A DNA stretch of 38,268 nucleotides, taken from CAZXGD01 sp046350455 (lineage in GTDB: Bacteria > Planctomycetota > Phycisphaerae > Phycisphaerales > SM1A02). The position numbers and the translations under genes are program-made. Below are positions 7,450 through 15,747 of the stretch, in pieces. A model generated the notes under the pieces. It worked only from the letters and a program-made list of their open reading frames with translations. It was not told the DNA's origin and made no database searches. The stretch is from NCBI GenBank assembly GCA_046350455.1, contig JAXMAM010000029.1:1-38268 (forward strand), given 5' to 3'. Positions within the stretch are counted from its first letter, which is position 1. Each line of letters starts with the position of its first letter.

Positions 7450-8877
7450 ATGGCCTTCAACTCCATCGCATTCTTGGTGCTGGCTGTGGTGTTCTTTGGG
7501 CTGTGGCCACTGGTGCGGCACCACCGCACCGCGCGCCTCTGGACCATCCTGACTGCCAGCTGCATCTTCTACGGCTGGTGGGACTGGCGCTTCCTGCCGC
7601 TCATGCTGGGCACGGGCACACTGGACTGGGGCTTTGCGCTGTGCATGGACCTGCGCCCGCGCTGGCGCAAGCCGCTCCTGGTGGCGTCATTGGTCAGCAA
7701 CCTGGGAGCGCTGGCATTCTTCAAGTACGCCAACTGGGGCATTGACCAGGCCAACGTGGTGGCCGCGTGGTTTGGCATGCCAGCACCTGGGCGCACGCTG
7801 GACATCGTGCTGCCGGTGGGCATCAGCTTCTACACGTTTCAGTCGCTCAGCTACACCATTGATGTCTACCGCCGCCACATGCGCGCGGTGTACGACCCCA
7901 TCCAGCTGCTGGCGTACCTGAGCCTGTTCCCGCAGCTGGTGGCTGGCCCCATTGTGCGCGCGGTGGACCTGCTGCCGCAGATGAACGAGCCCGGCCGCTA
8001 CGACGCGCGCAGCCGCTGGGAGGGCCTGGTGTTCTGCGCGCGCGGGTTCTTCAAGAAGTGCGTGATTGCAGACCAGGTGGCGCCTGCAGTGAACGCAGCC
8101 TTTGGCGGCGGCGCTGGCGACCTGGGCGGCCCTGCATGGTGGATCGCGTCCATCCTGTTTGCTGCGCAGATCTACGCAGACTTCAGCGGCTACAGCGACA
8201 TCGCCAAGGGCCTGGCGCGCTGGATGGGCTACCGCTTCCCAGACAACTTCCGCACGCCCTACCTGAGCAGCAGCCCCAAGGAGTTCTGGTCTCGCTGGCA
8301 CATCTCGCTCAGCACGTGGTTCCGCGACTATCTGTATGTGCCGCTGGGCGGATCGCGCCGCGGGCACGTGCGCACGCTGCTGAACCTCACGCTCACCATG
8401 CTGATCAGCGGCCTGTGGCACGGCGCCAACTGGACGTTCCTTGCCTGGGGTGCGTGGCACGCGGCCTTCCTGCTGCTGCAGCGCGTGCTGGCCATCGTGC
8501 GCCACGACAAGCCGCTTGGCTTCCCCGCCTGGATGCGCTGGGCTGGCACCATGCTGGTGGTGCTGGTGGGCTGGGTGTTCTTCCGCGCAGCCAACATGAC
8601 TGAAGCGCTCACCGTGCTGCGCGCCATGGCGCTTGACTGGCGCCTGGATGGCGCAGCGCAGTTTGTGCAGGCGCCGCTCATCGTGGCCATGGTGGGCCTG
8701 ATTGCTGTTGACTTCATGGATCGCGGTGGCGCTGTCCGCACGCCCCGCCTGCACAGCGCTGTCCGCCGCTTCTTCTGGCGGCCACGGCTCTTGGCACCCG
8801 TTGCCATTGCCGCGGCCCTGCTTGCCACCGTGCTTCTGCGAGGACCTGGAGATGCCTTCATCTACTTCCAGTTCTAG
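7450..8877 (+). CDS. MBOAT-family O-acyltransferase (AlgI-like)
   Basis: A 475-residue polytopic membrane protein of the usual AlgI length. It opens with the typical N-terminus MAFNSIAFLVLAVVFF. It carries the PVGISFYTFQSLSYTIDVYRR segment and the catalytic region with His324 (ISGLWHGANWTFLAWG) and His337 (GAWHAAF). The family passes acetyl groups from a cytoplasmic donor across the inner membrane to a periplasmic SGNH partner that acetylates a polysaccharide such as alginate, cellulose or a cell-wall polymer. The next gene, overlapping by 26 bp, is such an SGNH protein, so the two probably form one acetylation module. The accepting polymer is unknown. ATG at 7450 is the natural start; the 271-bp upstream region should contain the promoter. 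Confidence 0.92.
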   Translation: MAFNSIAFLVLAVVFFGLWPLVRHHRTARLWTILTASCIFYGWWDWRFLPLMLGTGTLDWGFALCMDLRPRWRKPLLVASLVSNLGALAFFKYANWGIDQANVVAAWFGMPAPGRTLDIVLPVGISFYTFQSLSYTIDVYRRHMRAVYDPIQLLAYLSLFPQLVAGPIVRAVDLLPQMNEPGRYDARSRWEGLVFCARGFFKKCVIADQVAPAVNAAFGGGAGDLGGPAWWIASILFAAQIYADFSGYSDIAKGLARWMGYRFPDNFRTPYLSSSPKEFWSRWHISLSTWFRDYLYVPLGGSRRGHVRTLLNLTLTMLISGLWHGANWTFLAWGAWHAAFLLLQRVLAIVRHDKPLGFPAWMRWAGTMLVVLVGWVFFRAANMTEALTVLRAMALDWRLDGAAQFVQAPLIVAMVGLIAVDFMDRGGAVRTPRLHSAVRRFFWRPRLLAPVAIAAALLATVLLRGPGDAFIYFQF

Positions 8878-9892
8878 CGCTGCACAGGCCACCATTCTGT
8901 GGCGCAGGAACCGCACCCTGCGCATGGAGCCAGCCGCCCTGGCCCTGCTGCTGACCGCCGCGGTGCTGGGCGCCCTGCTGCTGGTGCCGCACAAGCAGCC
9001 CAAGCGGCGCGCGCTTGAGGACGACGCTGTGGCCGCTGGCACCTTCCAGCCTGCAGACGTCGTGCTGGTGGGCGACAGCCACGTGCGCCAGGGCATTGTG
9101 CCTTCCGAGCTCAGCCAGGCGCTGGGCGGCGTGCGCGTGTTCAGCTACGCGCAACCGGGAACGCCCCTTTCGCCAGAATTCCTGGAGAGCGCTGCAGCGC
9201 GGCTCGACCCCGCCAGCCCGCAGCGCACGCTGGCCATCGGCGTCACGCTGACCACGCAGAAGATGTCGCTGCGCAACCTGCGCGCGGGCTTCAACGCAGC
9301 GCCGCCAGTGGACGCTGCTGCCCAGGCCTGGGTGAGCAAGGCGTGGGCCTCGCGCCTGCAGCCGTTTGTGAGCGCGCTGCAGAACCCACCGTTGCGCGTG
9401 AACCAGCTGCATGACGATGGCTGGCGCGAGCGCGACTTCAAGGAGCGCCGCGACGCGCATCTCACCGCGCGCGCCGAGCAGCTGGCGCTGCACGCCAGCC
9501 CCTTCGACCAGATGATGCTTGAACTGAACCGCGATGCCCTGGCTGCGCTGGAGCAGCGCGGGGTGCGCGTGGTGCTCTTCACCATGCCAAGCGACGTGGA
9601 GGTCATCGAGCCCATGGTGGAAGCCTGGGCTGGCATGAGCGCGCTGGACTACGCGCGCGCCATCTGTCCACCCCGCGGCCAGGTGCTGGAACTCACGCAT
9701 CTACCCGCAGAAACCTACGACGGCCACCACCTGCACCCAGATGCAGCGCACCGCGTGACTGCGGAATTGGGCGCGAAAATGGCCCCGCCGGGATCTGCGG
9801 CAGCGCCGGGTTCTGCGGCATCACCGGCCGCCGCTACACCGCCTGCTGGGGCTGCGTCACAGCCTGCGGCAGGTGGTCCACCTCCACGGTGA
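8852..9892 (+). CDS. Membrane-anchored SGNH hydrolase-fold protein, partner of the MBOAT acyltransferase
   Basis: 346 residues from the ATG at 8852, which follows a gaggac RBS-like stretch; an alternative ATG is at 8924. One transmembrane helix (about residues 25-48) places the rest in the periplasm. The block-I motif GDSH is at residues 74-77 (Ser76 nucleophile). A DGHH motif at 290-293 supplies the Asp/His pair. This is the arrangement of AlgJ/AlgX/DltD-like acetyl transferases or esterases. The last 30 or so residues are low complexity (A, P, G, S). The gene overlaps the upstream MBOAT by 26 bp (translational coupling), and its 3' end overlaps the opposing gene by 59 bp. Acetyl transfer to an exported glycan is the likely role; a plain esterase is the alternative. 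Confidence 0.8.
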   Translation: MPSSTSSSSAAQATILWRRNRTLRMEPAALALLLTAAVLGALLLVPHKQPKRRALEDDAVAAGTFQPADVVLVGDSHVRQGIVPSELSQALGGVRVFSYAQPGTPLSPEFLESAAARLDPASPQRTLAIGVTLTTQKMSLRNLRAGFNAAPPVDAAAQAWVSKAWASRLQPFVSALQNPPLRVNQLHDDGWRERDFKERRDAHLTARAEQLALHASPFDQMMLELNRDALAALEQRGVRVVLFTMPSDVEVIEPMVEAWAGMSALDYARAICPPRGQVLELTHLPAETYDGHHLHPDAAHRVTAELGAKMAPPGSAAAPGSAASPAAATPPAGAASQPAAGGPPPR

Positions 9893-10451
9893 GGGTGCTG
9901 CCTGTCTCGCGGCTATCGCGGATGCGCGCGCTGCTGTAGGCCATTGCACGCGGCGCGGCCACGGCACGCACGCGGGACCATGGCAGCAGCACCACAGTGC
10001 CCTGCGCTTCAAAGTCCAGCCCCACGCCATCTGAGGTCACGCCTGCAAGGAGCGCTGTGACAGGCGCGTCCATGTCTGGCGCCATCACATGCACATGCGT
10101 CAGCACCGCGCGCTGCAGCAGGTGCTGCATGGTCTCGCCCAGGCGCGTGTGATGCGCGTTGTGCTCGCCAGCAGGTTCGGGCGTGTGCTGCGGCTCAGCT
10201 GGCGGAGGCGCTGCGTCCTGCATGCTGGCGCCGCCAGCCGTGCTGCCACCAGGGCTCACCCACAGGCCAGGCACCCTGCCTGCCGGGATCCAATCTTCGC
10301 GCCCGCGCTGCTGGATGCCAGAGTCTGCTTTGATCCTGCCAGCCGCTGCATGCGTGCGCAGCTCTGCAGATGTCATCCACGCGGACAGCGTCTCACCCGT
10401 GCGATACCGATACACCACGCCACCTGAACGGCTTGTGCCAGATGCCTCCAC
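9834..10451 (-). CDS. Hypothetical protein with GYF-like N-terminal domain
   Basis: 205 residues from a GTG start. Residues about 12-63 resemble the bacterial GYF_2 domain: a YRYRTGE opening, MTSAELRTHAAAGRI, then a WIPAGRVPGLW end. Such domains occur on membrane or regulatory proteins and are thought to bind partners. A Pro/Ala-rich linker (about 65-90) leads to a C-terminal domain with a beta-rich segment (VTALLAGVTSDGVGLDF, VLLPWSRVRAV). No signal peptide or membrane helix is evident. The 3' end overlaps the SGNH gene antisense by 59 bp, so one of the two stop positions might be misjudged. The function is not known. Confidence 0.6.
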   Translation of the reverse strand: MEASGTSRSGGVVYRYRTGETLSAWMTSAELRTHAAAGRIKADSGIQQRGREDWIPAGRVPGLWVSPGGSTAGGASMQDAAPPPAEPQHTPEPAGEHNAHHTRLGETMQHLLQRAVLTHVHVMAPDMDAPVTALLAGVTSDGVGLDFEAQGTVVLLPWSRVRAVAAPRAMAYSSARIRDSRETGSTLTVEVDHLPQAVTQPQQAV

Positions 10452-10558
10452 GACGCGCCTCCTTCAGGGGCACGCATGGCCACGGCCGCGACGCGCAGCT
10501 GTGGCCACGCACCTCTGGCGCCATGCTAGCCCTGCGGGGGCCCCGCACAAGCCCCTAC

Positions 10559-12703
10559 TTACTGAGTCCAGAAGGAAAGCAGCACGCCCAGGTCTGTGCC
10601 ATCCACCACGCCGTCGCCAGAGAGGTCAGCTTCGCTGGGGCCGGGGCCCCAGGCGCCCAGCAGGAGGCCCAGATCCACGCCGTCCACCCGGCCGCTGCCG
10701 TCCAGATCGCCTGGCAAGCCAGGGGCCACGCGGTACAGGGCGGAGGCTGGCACCGCTTCCGTGCCAAGTCCAGGCCCCGTCCAGCGCAGCACCACGCCTG
10801 CGCCACCACCGCGCTCAAAGAACTCCACCCGCATGCGGTGGAGGCCCGCCGAAAGCGCCACGCTGCCAGAGGCCGTCACCATGCCGTGCAGGCCGTCGTT
10901 GTTCACCACCACATCGTCGCCGATGCGCATGCGCGAACCATCGTCGGAGGTGAGGCTGAAAGTCCACAGCCCAGTGGTGGGCACCGCCACGTAGCCGTCG
11001 AACACAGCGCCCACATCGTCCGCCAGGCCGCTGTTGGCAAAGACGCCGTCGGTGCTGGCAAAGTTGATGTCTGGCTGCAGGTCGTGCAGGTACGGGGTGA
11101 GCGTGCTCCAGTCTGGGAGCACAGAGAGGCTGACTGCGTAGTAGTTCACGTCCAGGCCTGGAACCGTGTTCACCGGGTTCTCTGCGGGCCGCGGAAGCGC
11201 CAGGTCAACATAGGCCACGCCCTGCGACGTGGCGCCAGAGATGGGCTCGCGCACCTGGTAGGTGAAGCTGCGCACGCCGGCCGCGCTGTGCACATCGCCT
11301 GTCAGGAGCACCGTGTCACGCTCGCCAGCACTGGCGCCTGGCACCGCTGTCAGCGCCTCGCCCCCGCTGGTGGCGCTGCTCACTGTGTCAAGCACCAGCC
11401 AGTCCATGTTGGGGTCAAAGTCATTTCCCAGCACGTCCAGCGTCATGTCCTGGCCCACCACACCGTAGAAGCGGTCGTTGCGGGCCACAGGTGGCTGCGG
11501 CACCAGCGCTGTCTGCGCAGTCTGCAGCGCGCGCGCCAGATTGATGCGCCCCCAGCCATTCAGCTCGCTGTTGGGCTCTGCATCCCAGAAGTCGCAGGTG
11601 TTCAGCAGGATGTACTCGGCGTGCTGCGCGGAGAGCAGCGGGTTGATGCTGCGCACCATGGCCAGCGCGCCGTTGGCCACCGGCGTGGCCATGCTGGTGC
11701 CGCTGGCAAAGCCGTACGCGCCATCCATGGTGGTGCTCAGAATGCTCACCCCCGGAGCAAAGCAGTCCATGCCGCGGCCAAAGCCGCTGAAGTACGCGCG
11801 GGCGTCACTCTGGTCGCTGGCGCCTATCACCAGCAGATTGGGGTAGTCCCAGCCAGCGTGGTTGGTGCCCGAGTTCCCAGCGGCCCACAGGAACGAGCTG
11901 TTCAGGCTGTGGATGTACTGGCCGGTGGTCTCCTGCGCGTCGTAGCCAACGCCGCTGTAGCTGGCGCTCACCACGGCCGCGCCGTGCTCGGCCGCCCAGC
12001 GCGCGCCTGCCAGGATGGCGTCGTAGCTGGCGCCGCCGCCCGCAGCTTCGCTCACGCGAATGGGCATGACCTTCAGGTCCCAGCCCATGCCGCTCACGCC
12101 CACGCCGTTGTTGCCATGCGCTGCAGCGCAGCCGGCCACGTGCGTGCCGTGGCCGTTGATGTCCGTGATCACACCGCCGTCCGCCTCGGCGGTGAACGAC
12201 ACTGCGTTGTAGCCGGGCACGCGGTTGTCCAGGTCCTGGTGCACGGCCATGCCGGTGTCGCACACTGCGCAGATGACCGCGCCGTTGCCGGTGTGCAGGT
12301 CCCACGCCGCGGGGCACTGCATCATCACGTGGTGCCACTGCTCTGGGTAGCGCGGGTCATTGGGAACGGCGGTTGGATAGACCGTCCAGTTGGGGTGGAC
12401 GTACTGGAAGAGGCCGGTGGCCAGCAGCTGCTCCGCCAGCTGGCGCTCTGCCTGGCCCAGCATCTGCGGGCCGCGCGCGGCCGTCAGGATGAACTCGTCG
12501 GTCTCCGCGTAGTGCTTGCGCGCGCATTGCTGCAGCAGCGCCACCGCGCGGGCGCGGTCCTCCGCACTCAAGTTCTGCTGGGGGCGAGCAATGAGTTCGC
12601 CAGAGAACTCGCGTTCGCCAGGCACTTCCTGAAAATTCCGGAGCGCGGCTGGCGTGGGCGGAGCCACAGCCATCAAGGTGACGAAGGCAAAGGCGATAGA
12701 CAT
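10559..12703 (-). CDS. Secreted subtilisin-like serine protease (S8) with PA14 domain and dockerin-like tail
   Basis: 714 residues. A short signal peptide (residues 1-20) is followed by an N-terminal pro-region (about 20-125). The S8 catalytic domain carries Asp149 (AVCDTGM), His185 (NGHGTHVAG), oxyanion Asn277 (WAAGNSG) and Ser337 (GTSMATP), so it should be an active endopeptidase. Residues about 405-505 are a cadherin/VCBS-like domain (DVLGNDFDPNMD). Residues about 515-658 are a PA14 domain (SLTSDDGSRMRIGDDVVV), which usually binds carbohydrate. The tail (664-712) has two EF-hand-like loops (DLDGSGRVDGVD, DLSGDGVVDGTD) with LGLLLGAWG, as in the phosphatase and sugar dehydrogenase. A GC hairpin lies 12 bp past the stop (10533-10547) but lacks a T tract. 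The target protein is unknown. Confidence 0.93.
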   Translation of the reverse strand: MSIAFAFVTLMAVAPPTPAALRNFQEVPGEREFSGELIARPQQNLSAEDRARAVALLQQCARKHYAETDEFILTAARGPQMLGQAERQLAEQLLATGLFQYVHPNWTVYPTAVPNDPRYPEQWHHVMMQCPAAWDLHTGNGAVICAVCDTGMAVHQDLDNRVPGYNAVSFTAEADGGVITDINGHGTHVAGCAAAHGNNGVGVSGMGWDLKVMPIRVSEAAGGGASYDAILAGARWAAEHGAAVVSASYSGVGYDAQETTGQYIHSLNSSFLWAAGNSGTNHAGWDYPNLLVIGASDQSDARAYFSGFGRGMDCFAPGVSILSTTMDGAYGFASGTSMATPVANGALAMVRSINPLLSAQHAEYILLNTCDFWDAEPNSELNGWGRINLARALQTAQTALVPQPPVARNDRFYGVVGQDMTLDVLGNDFDPNMDWLVLDTVSSATSGGEALTAVPGASAGERDTVLLTGDVHSAAGVRSFTYQVREPISGATSQGVAYVDLALPRPAENPVNTVPGLDVNYYAVSLSVLPDWSTLTPYLHDLQPDINFASTDGVFANSGLADDVGAVFDGYVAVPTTGLWTFSLTSDDGSRMRIGDDVVVNNDGLHGMVTASGSVALSAGLHRMRVEFFERGGGAGVVLRWTGPGLGTEAVPASALYRVAPGLPGDLDGSGRVDGVDLGLLLGAWGPGPSEADLSGDGVVDGTDLGVLLSFWTQ

Positions 12704-12793
12704 GTGTGGGGCGCTGGGGCTGGGGGCGCGTTGGGGCGGCGCGGTGCGAGGGGCGCGGAACAGGCTGCGCTGGGAAGAAGGGAGAGCCCGGAC

Positions 12794-12822
12794 AGTATGC
12801 CCCCAATCCAGTGCGCTGCCAG
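12794..12822 (-). promoter_or_regulatory. Putative promoter of the S8 protease gene
   Basis: On the minus strand CTGGCA (12822-12817), a 17-bp spacer and CATACT (12799-12794) lie in the 133-bp gap upstream of the protease. This leaves a leader of about 85 nt. Similarity to the sigma-70 consensus is moderate. Confidence 0.35.
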
Positions 12823-12836
12823 CGCCAGGAAGGGGT

Positions 12837-14039
12837 TCAGGGGGAAGAACTCGGACTTTGCGGCCGCTGAAGGGCCAGTTTCAGCGATTCTGCCAGCCGG
12901 TGGTGGTCCCGCGGCCCCATGCCGTGGTGGCACGGTACATAGAGCCACTGCACTTCTGCAGCGTAGGCCTGCGGCGCCTGCTGGGCTGGCGCTGGCCCGA
13001 CCACAGTCATGCTGGAGGTGCCGCGCGTGGCGTCAAACCCGCGGCGGCGCAGCGCAGCAGCCAGCTCGCCAGGCGCGGCCACGCGCACGGGCAGCACCCA
13101 GTGCGAATGGAACGCTGCGGCGCGGCCAGGCACGTCTGCACGCACCTGCGGGTGCAGCACCATGCTGGCCGCCTGCGCACGCCACGCAATGCGCCGCCCG
13201 TGCACCTGGCGCAGGCGCCGCGCCAAGAGCCGCAGGAGCGGCACGCTGGGCTGCACCTGGATGCGGGCAAAGAAGTCTCCGCCCGCAAAGCCGCGGGCGC
13301 TCTTGGCGATCAGCGCGTCCCAGTCCACGCGCAGGGCGTCGCAGGTGGTGGTGAACAGCGTGAACACCGGCCGCGTGCTCAGGAGCTGCAGTCCGCAGAA
13401 GCGCGCCACGCGCTTGCCAAAGAAGGCGCGCCCCTGCACTGGCCAGGCGGCCTGCACAGCAGCCACGCGGTCGCGCAGCTCCTGGCTGCGGAAGCGGAAC
13501 ACCGCTCCACCCAGCGCGGTGGCGGTCTTGATGGGGCCAAAGCTGAACATGGCCACGTCGGTGTCGGGGGAGCCCTGCCAGCCGTCGCCAGTGTACGCCT
13601 GGGCGCAGTCCTCCACCACCAGCACGCCGCGCTCCCTGGCCAGCTGGTGCACCGGCTCCAGCGCAGCGCGGGAGCCAAAGAGGTGCGCCACCACGATCAC
13701 GCGCGTCTGGGGCGTCAGCATGCGCTGCAGGCTGGCCATGTCTGGCGCCAGGGTCTCGGGGTGCACGTCAAAGGCGTCAACCTGCAGCCCCAGGTGCTCT
13801 GCGATGAGCGGCATGTGCTTGATGGTGATGCCGCTGAACGCCACGCGGCTGCCCGGGGGCAGCGCCAGCGCCTTGAGCAGCGCGTACCAGCCGCTGCGCA
13901 CGCTCAGCAGCGCCAGATTGCACGCAGGGTTGCCGCCAAACGCGTGCTCAGCAGCGCGCTGCGCGCTGGCATGGTCTGCTGGCAACACGGTGTGGAGCGC
14001 GCCTGCGCCCAGGTCGCTCCAGCTGATGTCGAATTTCAT
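12837..14039 (-). CDS. DegT/DnrJ/EryC1/StrS-family PLP-dependent aminotransferase
   Basis: 400 residues; ATG at 14039 gives the typical family N-terminus, while a frame extension to 14297 has no coding character. The PLP lysine is Lys171 (FSFGPIKTATALGG) and the PLP-ring Asp is Asp144 (VVEDCAQAYTG). The family aminates keto-sugars bound to nucleotides for surface glycans or antibiotics. The insert between about 185 and 290 and the divergent C-terminal part mean the substrate cannot be inferred. It stands alone, upstream of the protease on the same strand and divergent from the DASS transporter. Nearby envelope-polymer genes (MBOAT/SGNH, flippase remnant) fit a role in surface carbohydrate, but no sugar-nucleotide enzymes are adjacent. 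Confidence 0.85.
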   Translation of the reverse strand: MKFDISWSDLGAGALHTVLPADHASAQRAAEHAFGGNPACNLALLSVRSGWYALLKALALPPGSRVAFSGITIKHMPLIAEHLGLQVDAFDVHPETLAPDMASLQRMLTPQTRVIVVAHLFGSRAALEPVHQLARERGVLVVEDCAQAYTGDGWQGSPDTDVAMFSFGPIKTATALGGAVFRFRSQELRDRVAAVQAAWPVQGRAFFGKRVARFCGLQLLSTRPVFTLFTTTCDALRVDWDALIAKSARGFAGGDFFARIQVQPSVPLLRLLARRLRQVHGRRIAWRAQAASMVLHPQVRADVPGRAAAFHSHWVLPVRVAAPGELAAALRRRGFDATRGTSSMTVVGPAPAQQAPQAYAAEVQWLYVPCHHGMGPRDHHRLAESLKLALQRPQSPSSSP

Positions 14040-14057
14040 CCGCGGAACCACGCACCC

Positions 14058-14087
14058 AGCGTAGGCGTTGGCTGAGCGCCGTGCCAA
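14058..14087 (-). promoter_or_regulatory. Putative promoter of the DegT aminotransferase gene
   Basis: Minus strand: TTGGCA (14087-14082), 18-bp spacer, TACGCT (14063-14058), with the ATG 18 nt further on. This is the best sigma-70-like match found in the window, though still inferred. Confidence 0.45.
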
Positions 14088-14114
14088 GCACAGCGCCATG
14101 CGCGGTGGTGCACA

Positions 14115-15695
14115 ATGCAGCCCTGTCCTAGCATGGCCTGCGCAGTGGCAGACGCCCCCCCACCAGACCAGCTGGCAGAGCCGCAACCAGACATGGAGGA
14201 GGGGTCGGACACTCCCAACTTCATCCGCGTTTCCGGCCTGGTGGGCGGACCACTGCTGGGCGCGGTGGCGGCGCTGTGGGCGCTTCAGGGAAACCATCTG
14301 CAGCAGCCCGGTGCGCTCACGCTGGGCGTGCTGGTGTGGATAGCCATGTGGTGGATGACTTCTGCGGTGGATCTGGCCATCACCTCGCTGCTGCCGGTGC
14401 TGCTGTTCCCGCTCATGGGCGTGGGGACGCTCAAGGAGACCACAGCGCCCTACGCAGATTCAGTGATCTTCCTGTTTGCGGGCGGCGCGCTGCTTGGACG
14501 CGCGCTTGAGGTGTCAGGGCTCAGCGGGCGGTTTGCTGGCAGGCTGCTGCGGCTGGCTGGCTCGTCTCCGCGCGGCATCGTGGTGGCCATGTTCGCGGCG
14601 TCTGCGCTGGTGAGCGCGTGGGTCAGCAACACGGCCACCGCGGCCATGCTGCTGCCGGTGGGCATCGCCACCATCCACTGGGCCAAGAAGGCCGCCCTTC
14701 CCGGCCATGAACACACGCGCGCGCTCCGCAACTTTGCCACCGGCGTGCTGCTGGCCATTGCGTACGGCGCAAACGTGGGTGGGCTGCTCACCATCATCGG
14801 CAGCCCGCCCAACGCCATTGCCGCAGAGTCGCTGGCCCGGCTTGGCCAGCCTGTGGACTTTGCGCGCTGGCTGCGCTTTGGCGCACCCGCGGTGGCGCTG
14901 CTGGGACCGCTGGTGGTGGTCCTGCTGCTGGCGTTCCTGCCCATGCATGGGCTTCGCCTGCGTCCAGCAGCGCAGCACGCAGACGGCGGGGCCCCGGGCG
15001 GCGCGGGCGAATCTCCGGGCAGGGCGGGCGAATCTCCGGGCAGTCGTGCGCGCACGCGCCTGAGCCGCGCAGAGTGGATCACTACCGGCGCGTTCATGCT
15101 GGCGGTGGTTGGATGGATCGCGCACCCGTTCATCACGTGGATCCCAAAGGGCCGCGTGAGCGACGCTGCCGTGGCCGTGGGCGTGGCGCTCCTGCTGTTT
15201 GTGCTGCCGGTGCGCGTGCGCCCGTGGACCGGCGTGCTCCGGGGCGATGCGTTCCGCAGCCTTCCGTGGGGCGTGCTCATCCTCTTTGGTGGCGGCCTGA
15301 GCTTGGCCGAAACCATGCAGCGCACTGGTCTCAGCCAGGCGCTGGGCGAGAGCTTCTCTGGCCTTCACTCGCTGCCCCAACCGCTGGTCATCTTTGCGGT
15401 GGTTGCTGGCCTGGCCATCGCCAGCGAGATCGCCTCCAACACAGCGCTCACCGCCACCGCTGTGCCCATCCTGCTGGCCATGGCTCCCGATCTTGGCATC
15501 CCCGCCGAGAAGCTGGTGATCCCAGCGGCGTTCGGCGCCAGCTGCGCGTTCATGATGCCTGTGGGCACCCCGCCCAACGCCATGGCCTACGCCACCGGCA
15601 TGGTGCCGCTGAGCAGGATGCTGCGCGTGGGGCTGGTGCTTGACCTGGTCTGCGCTGCTGTGGTCACGCTGCTGACCATGCTGCTGCTGGGCTAG
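14115..15695 (+). CDS. SLC13/DASS-family sodium:carboxylate (or anion) symporter
   Basis: 526 residues with 11 or more hydrophobic segments. The two DASS signature SNT motifs are at residues 171-173 (VSNTATAAMLLP) and 441-443 (ASNTALTATAVPIL), each followed by a PPNA loop (231-234 and in GTPPNAMAY near the end). This inverted-repeat layout binds sodium and substrate in CitT/INDY/SdcS-type carriers. A cytoplasmic linker (about 286-315) contains two copies of GESPGxAGESPG-like sequence encoded by a roughly 21-bp tandem repeat (about 15003-15043). Start: ATG at 14115 is the longest form; ATG at 14133 is equally possible. The gene is divergent from the aminotransferase. Likely substrates are C4-dicarboxylates, citrate or sulfate; the sequence does not decide. 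Confidence 0.88.
   Translation: MQPCPSMACAVADAPPPDQLAEPQPDMEEGSDTPNFIRVSGLVGGPLLGAVAALWALQGNHLQQPGALTLGVLVWIAMWWMTSAVDLAITSLLPVLLFPLMGVGTLKETTAPYADSVIFLFAGGALLGRALEVSGLSGRFAGRLLRLAGSSPRGIVVAMFAASALVSAWVSNTATAAMLLPVGIATIHWAKKAALPGHEHTRALRNFATGVLLAIAYGANVGGLLTIIGSPPNAIAAESLARLGQPVDFARWLRFGAPAVALLGPLVVVLLLAFLPMHGLRLRPAAQHADGGAPGGAGESPGRAGESPGSRARTRLSRAEWITTGAFMLAVVGWIAHPFITWIPKGRVSDAAVAVGVALLLFVLPVRVRPWTGVLRGDAFRSLPWGVLILFGGGLSLAETMQRTGLSQALGESFSGLHSLPQPLVIFAVVAGLAIASEIASNTALTATAVPILLAMAPDLGIPAEKLVIPAAFGASCAFMMPVGTPPNAMAYATGMVPLSRMLRVGLVLDLVCAAVVTLLTMLLLG
15003..15043 (+). repeat. Short in-frame tandem repeat inside the DASS transporter gene
   Basis: The unit gggcgaatctccgggcag occurs twice, about 21 bp apart, and keeps the reading frame. 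It lengthens a Gly/Ser/Pro-rich loop between transport repeats. The copy number may vary between strains. Confidence 0.75.
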
Positions 15696-15747
15696 CCGGC
15701 GCACGCACAGCGCACCCGCGCTGCGCTACGCCCCGCCGCGCCGCGCG

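Noticed and set aside
10370..13354. A 994-codon open frame on the plus strand opposite the S8 protease
   Set aside because: It is rich in His, Arg, Ala and Val without domain signs and is the shadow of the protease and aminotransferase genes in high-GC DNA. The protease on the other strand has a full catalytic triad.
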